From: Flemingiibacterium sp045587285 | Lineage (GTDB): Bacteria; Bacillota; Clostridia; Oscillospirales; CAG-272 | Assembly (NCBI GenBank): GCA_045587285.1 | Contig: JAZNBZ010000282.1 | Location: forward strand, 1-35,292 | DNA length: 35,292 bases | Reading direction: 5' to 3' | Part shown: one piece after another, positions 17,492 through 24,601 of the stretch | Layout: every line of letters begins with the position of its first letter | Position numbering within the stretch: position 1 is the stretch's first letter | Notes under the pieces: model-generated | The model's database searches: none | Seen by the model: only the letters and a program-made list of their open reading frames with translations | Told to the model about the DNA's origin: nothing | Translations under genes and position numbers: made by a program

Positions 17492-19552
17492 TTAAGACTG
17501 TGTGCCGCCGAGCGATGCGAGAATACGCGATGCCTCAAGCGGTATCTTCCCGTTTACGGGGAGTAAGGTTATTTCATATCTTTCGCCGCGGTAGAGTGAT
17601 AGAATAGACAGCTCCGCGAAAACGTCGAGCATTAGCGCAACCTTGTCGGCTGTATATCCAAGCGCCGACGATATTTCGGCAAGCGTCGCCTTGTGGGGCT
17701 GAGCTTTTGCTTTAAGATAACGGTAAAGCGCGGCGAAATCATCTCTAGTTGTAGCTTCGTTTGCTGCCGTGCGGCGAATATCGCGAACTAAAAGCTGTAC
17801 GCTTTTTCTGCCGCGAAACTCGTTTATATCAAGGTTATATGCGAGGTCAACGACGTCGCCGGGGACGAACTCGAACTCTGCCGAGGAGTGTCCGAAGCAA
17901 AGCGCGGTGAATTCAACGGCGTAGCCGGGAGCGCGAAGCGTGAGCTTTGTGTGCTTACCGCCCGACAGTGCGGTGACGTCCGTGATTATAAGTCTGTCCG
18001 TTTCGAATACGGGCTGTGAATTGCACGTGCCGTACGGCTCGAGCAGATAAAGCTCCTCTGCAAGCTTTTGCGATATCTCCTCGGGGGTTATCCGCAGGTC
18101 GATATCCACGACTCTGCAAAGCTCGCTCTTGCCAAGCGATTTTTTTGCAAACTCGTTTATAGCCATTCTGAACGCCGGTAAATTAGAGCGTTCAAGCGAA
18201 AGTCCCGCCGCAAGCTCGTGTCCGCCGTATTTCGAGAGAAACGGCGAGCAGTACTCGAGTGCCTCAAAAAGGTTGAGCCCGCGTATCGAGCGTCCCGAGC
18301 CCTTACCGATATCGGTGGGAAGCGGCTCGCCGTCCGTGTTGTTCTCGAAGCTTATGAGAATCGACGGGAGATTGTAGCGCTCGGTAAGCTTGGAGCAGAC
18401 GATGCCGATAACGCCGTGATGCCAATGGTCGTCGTCGAGCACGATAACGTAGTCGTCCTCGCCGCACTGTTCTTCAATCTTTGCGCTTGCCGCCTCGACG
18501 ATAGTGTTCTCCTCAGCCTGACGGCGGCGGTTGGTCTCGCAAAGCTCGTTTGCTATCTCGTCGGCGCGCGCCTCGTCCTTGCAAAGAAGGAGCTCAACGG
18601 AAAATTCCGCGCTCGAAATGCGACCCGCCGCGTTAAGACGCGGCGCTATAGTGAAGCCGACGGTCGAGGACGTGATCTTTTTCTTTATCGGTCTGCCATC
18701 CGCATCGACGGCGATAATTCCCGAAGCGCGCATAAGCGCGGCAAGTCCTGCGTTTTTTGTGTTTTCAAGAAGCATAAGCCCGTAGCTCACGATAATACGG
18801 TTCTCATCGACGAGCGGCATTACGTCCGCCACGGTGCCGATAGCAACGAGCTCGGCAAATCTTGCGGCACAGCCTTTGGTCGCCTCAAAGGCATCAACGC
18901 CGCGAAGGCGCATTTCAAGCGCGCACACGAGCTTGAACGCCACTCCGCAGCCTGCGAGCTCGTCGAAGGGATACGTACAGTCGCCGCGTCGCGGGTTTAC
19001 GACGGCAACGGCGTTGGGAAGCTCCTCGCGGCACTCGTGGTGGTCGGTAACTACCGTGTCGATACCGAGCGAGCTTGCGACGGACACCTCGTCGATCGCG
19101 GTAACGCCCGTGTCAACCGTAATCATCAACGTGCAGTCCTCCTTGGCGAAGGTGCGCACCGCGTCAACGTTGACGCCGTAGCCCTCGCCGACGCGGTTGG
19201 GAATGTAATATTTAACGTCACAGCCGAGCTCGGAAAGGTACGTATATACGACCGACACAGCCGTAACGCCGTCAACGTCGTAGTCGCCGTAAACGACGAT
19301 GCGCTCGTTCTTGCGTATAGCGGAAGCGATGCGCTCTACCGCCTTATCCATATCGCGAAGTCCGAGGGGATCGTGGAGCAGCTCTGTTTCTTTATGTATG
19401 AAGGCGCGCGCCGCATCGGGTGTCGTATATCCGCGGGAGGCGAGCAGCCGCGAGGTTGCAAGCGAGAGATTCAGCGCACTTGCTATCTCGTCAGCGCCGC
19501 ACGCGCTTTCGCCGACGCGCCATATTTTCTTTTTCGAAGCGTGTTTTAGCAT
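17492..19552 (-). CDS. recJ: Single-stranded-DNA exonuclease RecJ
   Basis: 686 residues. The 5'-3' ssDNA exonuclease of RecF-type recombination and mismatch repair. The DHH phosphoesterase motifs are clear: YGDYDVDG with D90, D92 and D94, and DHH at 170-172. The DHHA1 region (GGHELAAG) and a C-terminal OB-like domain follow, then an extra helical tail. Its ATG overlaps the end of rseC by seven bases (ATGCTAA), indicating coupling. Confidence 0.96.
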   Translation of the reverse strand: MLKHASKKKIWRVGESACGADEIASALNLSLATSRLLASRGYTTPDAARAFIHKETELLHDPLGLRDMDKAVERIASAIRKNERIVVYGDYDVDGVTAVSVVYTYLSELGCDVKYYIPNRVGEGYGVNVDAVRTFAKEDCTLMITVDTGVTAIDEVSVASSLGIDTVVTDHHECREELPNAVAVVNPRRGDCTYPFDELAGCGVAFKLVCALEMRLRGVDAFEATKGCAARFAELVAIGTVADVMPLVDENRIIVSYGLMLLENTKNAGLAALMRASGIIAVDADGRPIKKKITSSTVGFTIAPRLNAAGRISSAEFSVELLLCKDEARADEIANELCETNRRRQAEENTIVEAASAKIEEQCGEDDYVIVLDDDHWHHGVIGIVCSKLTERYNLPSILISFENNTDGEPLPTDIGKGSGRSIRGLNLFEALEYCSPFLSKYGGHELAAGLSLERSNLPAFRMAINEFAKKSLGKSELCRVVDIDLRITPEEISQKLAEELYLLEPYGTCNSQPVFETDRLIITDVTALSGGKHTKLTLRAPGYAVEFTALCFGHSSAEFEFVPGDVVDLAYNLDINEFRGRKSVQLLVRDIRRTAANEATTRDDFAALYRYLKAKAQPHKATLAEISSALGYTADKVALMLDVFAELSILSLYRGERYEITLLPVNGKIPLEASRILASLGGTQS

Positions 19553-19983
19553 ATTTCACCTGAATTCGTAAGTATTTGTGTGATTCGCACGGCGGTATGC
19601 TTTTTGGCATATCTGTTGAGCGTTGCCCATACGATTATAAATGCGAGGATAAAGCCGAGCACGGCGCCGATATAAGCAGGCGCCGTCCCCTCGATAAGTC
19701 CTCCGACGAAGTATCCGATAACGCCAAGCAAAAGCGGGAAGAGGAACACAGCCGCGGCATAAAGCAAAACCGTGGACGACTCGCTCTCGAGCATTACCCT
19801 GTCGCCGACCTTTGCGCCGATAGCGTTGTGCGCTTTCGTGCTGACGGACTTGCCGCCGAAGCTTACGCAAGCGGAGCACTCGCCGTTAGCGTTTGCGTGA
19901 CAGCCCTCGCACGCGGATTTTCTCGAAACCTCAACCGTAGCAAAATCGCCTTCCGCAGCGCAAACTATACCGATCTGCTGCAT
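19546..19983 (-). CDS. rseC: RseC/MucC-family membrane protein
   Basis: 145 residues. RseC-type proteins are integral membrane proteins connected in other bacteria to the SoxR-reducing system and sigma-E control; in Clostridia the role is not established. Two CxxC pairs (C25/C28 and C36/C39) precede two membrane helices (about 74-94 and 100-122). The start at 19983 is chosen because the promoter -10 and the GGTGAGG site lie immediately upstream; an in-frame extension to 20094 would include the promoter. It heads the recJ-relA operon. Confidence 0.88.
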   Translation of the reverse strand: MQQIGIVCAAEGDFATVEVSRKSACEGCHANANGECSACVSFGGKSVSTKAHNAIGAKVGDRVMLESESSTVLLYAAAVFLFPLLLGVIGYFVGGLIEGTAPAYIGAVLGFILAFIIVWATLNRYAKKHTAVRITQILTNSGEIC

Positions 19984-20025
19984 ATCCTCACCACCCCAAA
20001 ATAGACATAGATATATATAATAAAT

Positions 20026-20054
20026 ATTATACCACACTTTTGCAGAAAAGTCTA
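20026..20054 (-). promoter_or_regulatory. Sigma-A promoter of the rseC-recJ-relA operon
   Basis: TAGACT (-35, 20049-20054), a 17-base spacer and TATAAT (-10, 20026-20031) with the extended TGG before it, read on the minus strand. It ends about 40 bases before the rseC start and is the only clear promoter found for the long run down to mazG. Confidence 0.8.
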
Positions 20055-20128
20055 TAGATAATGCTGTGCAAATCAAGCACCACATTTTGTGCACCTTGAC
20101 GAATTGTTTTAAAAAGTGACTCGCGGGG

Positions 20129-20157
20129 TTTACTTTTTACCCTTTTGGTGATATAAT
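20129..20157 (+). promoter_or_regulatory. Sigma-A promoter of tRNA-Arg
   Basis: TTTACT (-35), a 17-base spacer and TATAAT (-10, 20152-20157). The -10 ends 14 bases before the mature 5' end of the tRNA. Confidence 0.8.
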
Positions 20158-20171
20158 CATAAAGGCGCATT

Positions 20172-20248
20172 TCCGCTCGTAGCTCAGCCGGATAGAGTAC
20201 CGGATTCCGATTCCGATGGTCGCAGGTTCGAATCCTGTCGAGCGGGCC
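20172..20248 (+). tRNA. tRNA-Arg, anticodon CCG
   Basis: 77 bases with CCA encoded. Acceptor stem CCGCTCG/CGAGCGG, D stem GCTC/GAGT, anticodon loop TTCCGAT with CCG at positions 34-36 (reads CGG), T arm GCAGG-TTCGAAT-CCTGT. Cloverleaf folded by hand. The anticodon stem has a C-A mismatch at its outer pair (27-43), all other stems pair (with two G-T pairs). It has its own promoter and terminator. Confidence 0.96.
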
Positions 20249-20255
20249 AAAAATA

Positions 20256-20288
20256 CCGTCAGCACCCTTGCGGTGCTGACGTTATTTT
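20256..20288 (+). terminator. Rho-independent terminator of tRNA-Arg
   Basis: A perfect ten-base stem CGTCAGCACC / GGTGCTGACG with a five-base loop, followed by TTATTTTT. It starts eight bases after the CCA. Confidence 0.88.
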
Positions 20289-20593
20289 TCTCTCGTTTGA
20301 TAGCTTGAGAAGCTCGATTTGAGGACGTCATAAAACGAACGGCTTCAGCACACAAGAACGTCCTCATGCAGCCACGCGAAGCGTTGCTGCGGCAGGTATC
20401 GAATCCGTCGTACGGTTACAACTAACTCCACTTGCGGTGCTGACGGTATTTTTCTCTCGTTTGATAGCTTGAGAAGCTCGATTTGAGGACGTCATAAAAC
20501 GAACGGCTTCAGCACACAAGAACGTCCTCATGCAGCCACGCGAAGCGTTGCTGCGGCAGGTTTCGAATCCGTCGCACAGTTGGGATTAACTCC
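20266..20593 (+). repeat. Two tandem 164-bp repeats with tRNA T-arm-like ends
   Basis: Copies at 20266-20429 and 20430-20593 differ at roughly ten positions, mostly in the last 25 bases. Each contains the right arm of the tRNA terminator, an inverted repeat TGAGGACGT/ACGTCCTCA (20319-20327 and 20357-20365 in copy 1), a compact hairpin (20367-20389) and a 19-base word at 20391-20409 and 20555-20573 that matches the tRNA T arm at 20221-20239 except for one inserted and one deleted base. A partial third copy starts at 20594 (CTTGTGG). No protein-coding gene is supported in this stretch. Confidence 0.85.
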
Positions 20594-20789
20594 CCTTGTG
20601 GCTTTTTATGACCTCGCGCTTTGCGCTCGGGAAAACGTAAGGGGAGAGGAAGATTTTTAAGCGCCAAATCTCCCTCTCCCCTTGCACCCCTCTCCTACTC
20701 GGCTGCGCCCCCTAAAAGAAGGCGGCGCGCGAAAAGGGCTTCTTTGCGTGCGCGACGGTGCGCGATTCGATGGCTAAAAGGAGTTATCG
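20594..20789. other. Non-coding spacer with a large inverted repeat
   Basis: Between the tandem repeats and the AraC-type gene I see no gene. The main element is an inverted repeat with 18-base arms (20638-20655 and 20665-20682, one mismatch, nine-base loop). It is purine-rich on one side and pyrimidine-rich on the other and has no U-run, so a terminator role is unlikely. The rest is GC-rich and unstructured to the eye. Confidence 0.6.
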
Positions 20790-21743
20790 CTACCTGTTAT
20801 CCCGATACTTTTTCGGGCTCATACCAAATTTTTCGCGGAACATTCGGTGAAAATAGCTCTTGTTTTCGTACCCGACTGCGAGAATTATCTCCTCGACCGA
20901 AAGTGACGTGCTTTCGAGCAAAAACGCCGCCTGCGTTAGACGCTTTTTCTGCAAATGCTCGGTGTACGTCTTGCCCGTGCGCTTTTTTATTTCGTGGCTG
21001 AGCCAATAAAAATCGTAGTGCAGAAGCCGCGCCGCCTCTGAAAGGCTTCCCTGTTTGTAATTTTCCTCGATGTAGCGAAATATCTCCATCATCGCCGCGT
21101 CCTCGCGGCTCTCGTAAACGAGCTTGTCCGTGTTTGAAAGCAGTTGCAAGAACAAAAGCCCCATCGTCGTTTGCATAACGTTGCGCTCGCCAACCTCGTC
21201 GCTCGTCAGCGTCCAAATGAGGTTTTCTATAAGATTTTGCACCGGCAGAACGCCTGCGACCTTAAAATGAAGGTGTCCCTTGTTCTCGCCCTCGAAAAGC
21301 GACTTTATAAGGAAGCTCCTTATCGGCGTTTCAACGGCGCCGAGCATTTCGAGCGTCTTGCCGAAAAACGACGGCTGTATGATAAAGTTGACAGCAATAT
21401 CGTCCCTTCCCGCGGGTAGTATCTCCTGCCTTGCATTCTGCCCGAGAAAGAGCAGCTCGCCCTCGCAAAGCTCTATTTCCTTGCCGTTTATTATGTGCTT
21501 GGTCTTGCCCGAGCACATATACACAGCCTCTATGTAATCGTGCGTATGCACGGGAAAGCGTATGAAGCGAGTGTGCGTTCGCACGCGTATCAAATTGCCG
21601 TCTGTGAGGAGCTTTTTCGAGCGTATTACGTTTCCGCCGCCCGTCGTGTAAATGCTCTTATCGACGTTTTCCTTTCCCTCGAGTATCGCGCGCTCCTCAT
21701 CCGTTATCGGCTTGAGCTTATCTATGATTTCCTGACTTATCAT
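20790..21743 (-). CDS. AraC-family transcriptional regulator
   Basis: 317 residues. An N-terminal cupin-type sugar-binding domain (about 50-150, with the 'HTHDYIEAVYM' strand) is followed by a C-terminal pair of helix-turn-helices (about 220-317) ending in the family signature 'AVGYENKSYFHRMFREKFGMSP'-like segment. The ATG at 21743 is preferred to the upstream in-frame GTG at 21752, because GGGGTG lies at the right distance before it. Divergent from a LacI-like gene and rhaA-rhaD, it is probably the rhamnose-responsive activator (RhaS/RhaR type); the inducer is inferred from context. Confidence 0.9.
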   Translation of the reverse strand: MISQEIIDKLKPITDEERAILEGKENVDKSIYTTGGGNVIRSKKLLTDGNLIRVRTHTRFIRFPVHTHDYIEAVYMCSGKTKHIINGKEIELCEGELLFLGQNARQEILPAGRDDIAVNFIIQPSFFGKTLEMLGAVETPIRSFLIKSLFEGENKGHLHFKVAGVLPVQNLIENLIWTLTSDEVGERNVMQTTMGLLFLQLLSNTDKLVYESREDAAMMEIFRYIEENYKQGSLSEAARLLHYDFYWLSHEIKKRTGKTYTEHLQKKRLTQAAFLLESTSLSVEEIILAVGYENKSYFHRMFREKFGMSPKKYRDNR

Positions 21744-21760
21744 TTTTATCACCCCATACT

Positions 21761-21789
21761 ATTCTAACACGTTTCTTCGAAAAAATCAA
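21761..21789 (-). promoter_or_regulatory. Promoter of the AraC-type regulator
   Basis: TTGATT (-35, 21784-21789), a 17-base spacer and TAGAAT (-10, 21761-21766) on the minus strand. The -35 lies four bases from the inverted repeat between the two divergent genes. Confidence 0.7.
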
Positions 21790-21792
21790 CAC

Positions 21793-21831
21793 AAATAAGG
21801 ATACTTTTTTCACAAATGGTGTCCTTTATTT
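21793..21831. promoter_or_regulatory. Inverted-repeat operator candidate between the two rhamnose regulators
   Basis: AAATAAGGATAC (21793-21804) and GTGTCCTTTATTT (21819-21831) form a near-palindrome with one extra base and one mismatch, arms about two helical turns apart. It overlaps the -35 region of the lacI-rhaA-rhaD promoter and abuts that of the AraC gene. Confidence 0.55.
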
Positions 21832-21855
21832 TTTCTTTGCGGCGTGGTATACTGA
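21826..21855 (+). promoter_or_regulatory. Extended -10 promoter of the lacI-like/rhaA/rhaD operon
   Basis: TGGTATACT at 21847-21855 is an extended -10. The -35 region (TTATTT, 21826-21831) is poor and lies inside the operator candidate, as expected for an activator-dependent promoter. Confidence 0.6.
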
Positions 21856-21891
21856 AAATACAAAATGCTAAAAAAGGGTGCGTGTGCAAAT

Positions 21892-22410
21892 ATGGCTATA
21901 AATCACAAGAAAATTGCCGATCTTGCAGGAGTTTCCATCTCAACGGTTTCAAAAGCGCTCTCGGGCAGCGCGGAAATAAGCAAGGAGAGCGCCGAGAGGA
22001 TACGCAGGCTCGCGATCGAATGCGGATATTTTCAGGAAAAGAAACGGCGCAAGCGCGAATACTCTAACGACGGCTCGCTCTCTGTTGCCGTTATTGTTCC
22101 GGATGTTCTTGACGAGCGCAACTCAAAGGCGGTTACCTATTTAAAAAACGGGCTTGAAGCAAAAAAAGCCTGCATCGCCGTTTACTTCTACGATTCTGAC
22201 GTCAGCAAGATAAACGGCATCGTCGAGCGCGTCATACTCAGTGAAGCCGCGGACGGCATCGTGGTAATCGGCGTTGCGGCGACCGATAGCGAATACAACA
22301 TCCCGTTTGCAAGCGTCAGCACCGAAAGCGCAGAGAATATCGAGAAGGAGTCGGTGCGGGCAGTCTATTCTCTGCTCTCGCAGCTATTATCAGACGAAAA
22401 CGACGAGTAA
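21892..22410 (+). CDS. Short LacI-family regulator with a single sensor lobe
   Basis: 172 residues from the ATG at 21892; an in-frame ATG at 21865 lacks a ribosome binding site, whereas AAAAAGGG precedes the later one at a rather long distance. Residues 1-45 are a typical LacI helix-turn-helix ('IADLAGVSISTVSKAL') with hinge. The rest matches only the first lobe of the periplasmic-binding sensor domain ('VAVIVPDV...', 'ADGIVVIGVA'). Full members have about 330 residues. The stop falls 15 bases before rhaA, which has its own ribosome binding site, so no second half follows. Either a natural mini-regulator or a truncated one. Confidence 0.8.
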   Translation: MAINHKKIADLAGVSISTVSKALSGSAEISKESAERIRRLAIECGYFQEKKRRKREYSNDGSLSVAVIVPDVLDERNSKAVTYLKNGLEAKKACIAVYFYDSDVSKINGIVERVILSEAADGIVVIGVAATDSEYNIPFASVSTESAENIEKESVRAVYSLLSQLLSDENDE

Positions 22411-22425
22411 ACATAGGAGATCGGA

Positions 22426-23664
22426 ATGAACAGATATACACAGGCAAAGGAAATTTACGCCGCTCTCGGCGTTGACGCGGAGGCGGCACTTCGCACGCTT
22501 TCGGGCGTTAGCATATCGGTACACTGCTGGCAGGGCGACGACGTCGTTGGATTTGACACTAAAACGGCGGCGTCGGGCGGTATTCAGACGACGGGCAACT
22601 ACCTCGGCAGAGCAAGAACGCCCGACGAGCTTATGGCGGACTACGACAAGGCGTTTTCGCTTATTCCGGGCAAGAAAAAGCTCAACGTTCACGCGTGCTA
22701 CGCGATTTTCGACGACGGCGAGACCGTCGGGCGCGATAGGCTCGAGCCAAAGCATTTTAAAAAATGGGTAGAATTTGCAAAGACGCGAGGAATGGGCATC
22801 GACTTTAACCCCACGTTCTTTTCTCACCCTATGGTGAAGGACAACCTCACCCTTTCTTCTCCCGACGATAACGTGAGAAAGTATTGGATAAACCACGGCA
22901 TAGCGTGCATCAAGATAGCGGAATACTTCGCAAACGAAACGGGCGTACCCGCCGTCGTCAACTTCTGGATCCCTGACGGTTTCAAAGACGTTCCGGCGGA
23001 CAGACTCGGACCGAGAGCGCGATTCAAGGCGAGCCTTGACGAGATACTCGCGGTGCCGTACGACAAATCGAAGGTTTACGTGACGCTTGAATCGAAGGTG
23101 TTCGGCATCGGACTTGAGAGCTACACGGTCGGCTCGGCGGAATTTTGTCTGTCGTATTCCGATTATAAGGGAATCACGCCGCTTATGGACAACGGTCACT
23201 ACCATCCTACCGAGGTCGTTAGCGACAAGATATCCTCCCTGCTCCTTTTCAACGAAAGGATAGCCCTCCACGTAACGCGTCCCGTGCGTTGGGACAGCGA
23301 CCACGTGGTGCTGTTCGACGACGAGACGAGGGAGATCGCAAAGGAGATCGTGCGAAACGGCGCGCTCGACCGCGTGTTTATAGCGACGGACTATTTCGAC
23401 GCGTCGATAAACCGCATTTCTGCGTGGATAACGGGTGTCAGAAGCGTACAGAAGGCGCTTCTTTACGCCCTGCTTGAACCGAGCGAGAGGCTTAAAGAGC
23501 TTCAGGATAGCGGCAATTTCACGGAGATTATGTATACGAGCGAGCAAATGAAAACCGCGCCCTTCGGCGACGTGTGGAACGAATTTTTAGCGCGCGAGGG
23601 TGTGGCAAGCAACTATTTTGATGAGGTCAAAAAATACGAAGCGGAGGTTTTGTCAAAAAGATGA
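22426..23664 (+). CDS. rhaA: L-rhamnose isomerase
   Basis: 412 residues, full length. Converts L-rhamnose to L-rhamnulose. The metal-binding residues of the family are all found: E222 (TLESK), D255 and H258 (MDNGHYH), H282, D290 and D292 (RWDSD), and D322. A good AGGAG-type ribosome binding site (ATAGGAGATCGGA) precedes the ATG. The gene overlaps rhaD by four bases (ATGA). Probably controlled by the AraC-type and LacI-type regulators upstream. Confidence 0.96.
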   Translation: MNRYTQAKEIYAALGVDAEAALRTLSGVSISVHCWQGDDVVGFDTKTAASGGIQTTGNYLGRARTPDELMADYDKAFSLIPGKKKLNVHACYAIFDDGETVGRDRLEPKHFKKWVEFAKTRGMGIDFNPTFFSHPMVKDNLTLSSPDDNVRKYWINHGIACIKIAEYFANETGVPAVVNFWIPDGFKDVPADRLGPRARFKASLDEILAVPYDKSKVYVTLESKVFGIGLESYTVGSAEFCLSYSDYKGITPLMDNGHYHPTEVVSDKISSLLLFNERIALHVTRPVRWDSDHVVLFDDETREIAKEIVRNGALDRVFIATDYFDASINRISAWITGVRSVQKALLYALLEPSERLKELQDSGNFTEIMYTSEQMKTAPFGDVWNEFLAREGVASNYFDEVKKYEAEVLSKR

Positions 23665-24476
23665 AGAACGTACTTAATGCACCGTTCGTTGAGGAAATGA
23701 AGAAGCTCACGGCCAATATGTACCGCCTCGGCTGGGACGAGCGAAACGGCGGAAACGTCAGCTATATGCTCGATGAAAACGAGGTGGCACGGTACCTCAA
23801 CACGAATAGCGCGATACGCGAGATACCGCTCGGTTTTGACGCCGCCGCACTCGTCGGCAAGATATTCATCGTTACGGGCACGGGCAAGTATTTCAAGAAC
23901 GTCATCGACGCGCCCGAAACCAACCTCGGCATCATAAAAATTGCACGGGACGGCAAAACGGCACGCCTTCTCTGGGGATACGACGACGGCGGCAGGTTCA
24001 CGAGCGAGCTTCCCGCGCATCTTATGAGCCACGTCGCTCGCCTCAAGGTCGATCCCGAAAACCGCGTGATTATACATACCCATCCCACCAACACGCTCGC
24101 TATGAACTTCGTTCACGAGCTTGACGACAAGAAATTCACGCACACGCTTTGGGAGATGTGCACCGAGTGCATCGTCGTGTTCCCCGAGGGCGTCGGAGTG
24201 CTCCCGTGGATGCTTTGCGGAACGTCGGAGATAGGTGAGGCTACCGCGAAGAAGATGGAAGAATTCCGCATCGTTATCTGGGGTATGCACGGAATTTACG
24301 GCGCGGGCAAAACGCTCGACGAAACCTTCGGTCTTATTGAAACCGTCGAAAAAGCGGCGCAGATCTATATGCTCACCGCGCATCTGCCGCGCATAAACAC
24401 GATAAAGGACGAGGAAATGGTTACCCTCGCTGAATTTTTCGGCGTCAAATACCGCAAGGATTTTCTTGATCTTTAA
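23661..24476 (+). CDS. rhaD: Rhamnulose-1-phosphate aldolase
   Basis: 271 residues, class II (zinc) aldolase of the AraD/FucA family. Splits L-rhamnulose-1-phosphate to dihydroxyacetone phosphate and L-lactaldehyde. The zinc ligands H139, H141 (HTHP) and H210 (WGMHG) and the catalytic Glu at 116 (TSELPAH) match the E. coli enzyme at a constant offset. Translation is coupled to rhaA. The kinase RhaB, which makes its substrate, is not in the window. Confidence 0.95.
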   Translation: MKNVLNAPFVEEMKKLTANMYRLGWDERNGGNVSYMLDENEVARYLNTNSAIREIPLGFDAAALVGKIFIVTGTGKYFKNVIDAPETNLGIIKIARDGKTARLLWGYDDGGRFTSELPAHLMSHVARLKVDPENRVIIHTHPTNTLAMNFVHELDDKKFTHTLWEMCTECIVVFPEGVGVLPWMLCGTSEIGEATAKKMEEFRIVIWGMHGIYGAGKTLDETFGLIETVEKAAQIYMLTAHLPRINTIKDEEMVTLAEFFGVKYRKDFLDL

Positions 24477-24486
24477 TCGCAAAAAT

Positions 24487-24519
24487 CGGCTCCGCCAAAG
24501 CGGAGCCGTTCCTTTTTTT
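24487..24519 (+). terminator. Terminator of the rhamnose operon
   Basis: A nine-base stem CGGCTCCGC / GCGGAGCCG with a CAAA loop, followed by TTCCTTTTTTT, just after the rhaD stop. Confidence 0.92.
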
Positions 24520-24534
24520 CGGGCAATATGTCTA

Positions 24535-24563
24535 TTGACAAACCACTGCCGCTGTGATATAAT
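24535..24563 (+). promoter_or_regulatory. Perfect consensus sigma-A promoter of the LCP-family gene
   Basis: TTGACA (24535-24540), a 17-base spacer and TATAAT (24558-24563): identical to consensus. It lies about 39 bases before the GTG start and probably also serves glycyl-tRNA synthetase. Confidence 0.93.
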
Positions 24564-24601
24564 ATTTCAGTATACATAATTTATTGAAAGGATGACACCT
24601 C

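Noticed and set aside
15790..17607. 605-codon plus-strand open frame
   Set aside because: Shadow of relA and the end of recJ; no ribosome binding site and no family pattern.
18218..19549. 443-codon plus-strand open frame
   Set aside because: Antisense to recJ, which has all catalytic motifs; codon bias explains the long shadow.
20137..20367. Minus-strand open frame reading '...ARSTGFEPATIG...'
   Set aside because: It is the antisense of tRNA-Arg; 'GFEPAT' frames are a well-known spurious annotation.
20621..21001. Plus-strand open frame over the start of the inverted repeat
   Set aside because: It crosses a perfect hairpin and runs antisense into the AraC-type gene; low-complexity Arg/Ser-rich product.
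22390..23547. 385-codon minus-strand open frame
   Set aside because: Antisense to rhaA, whose metal ligands are all conserved.
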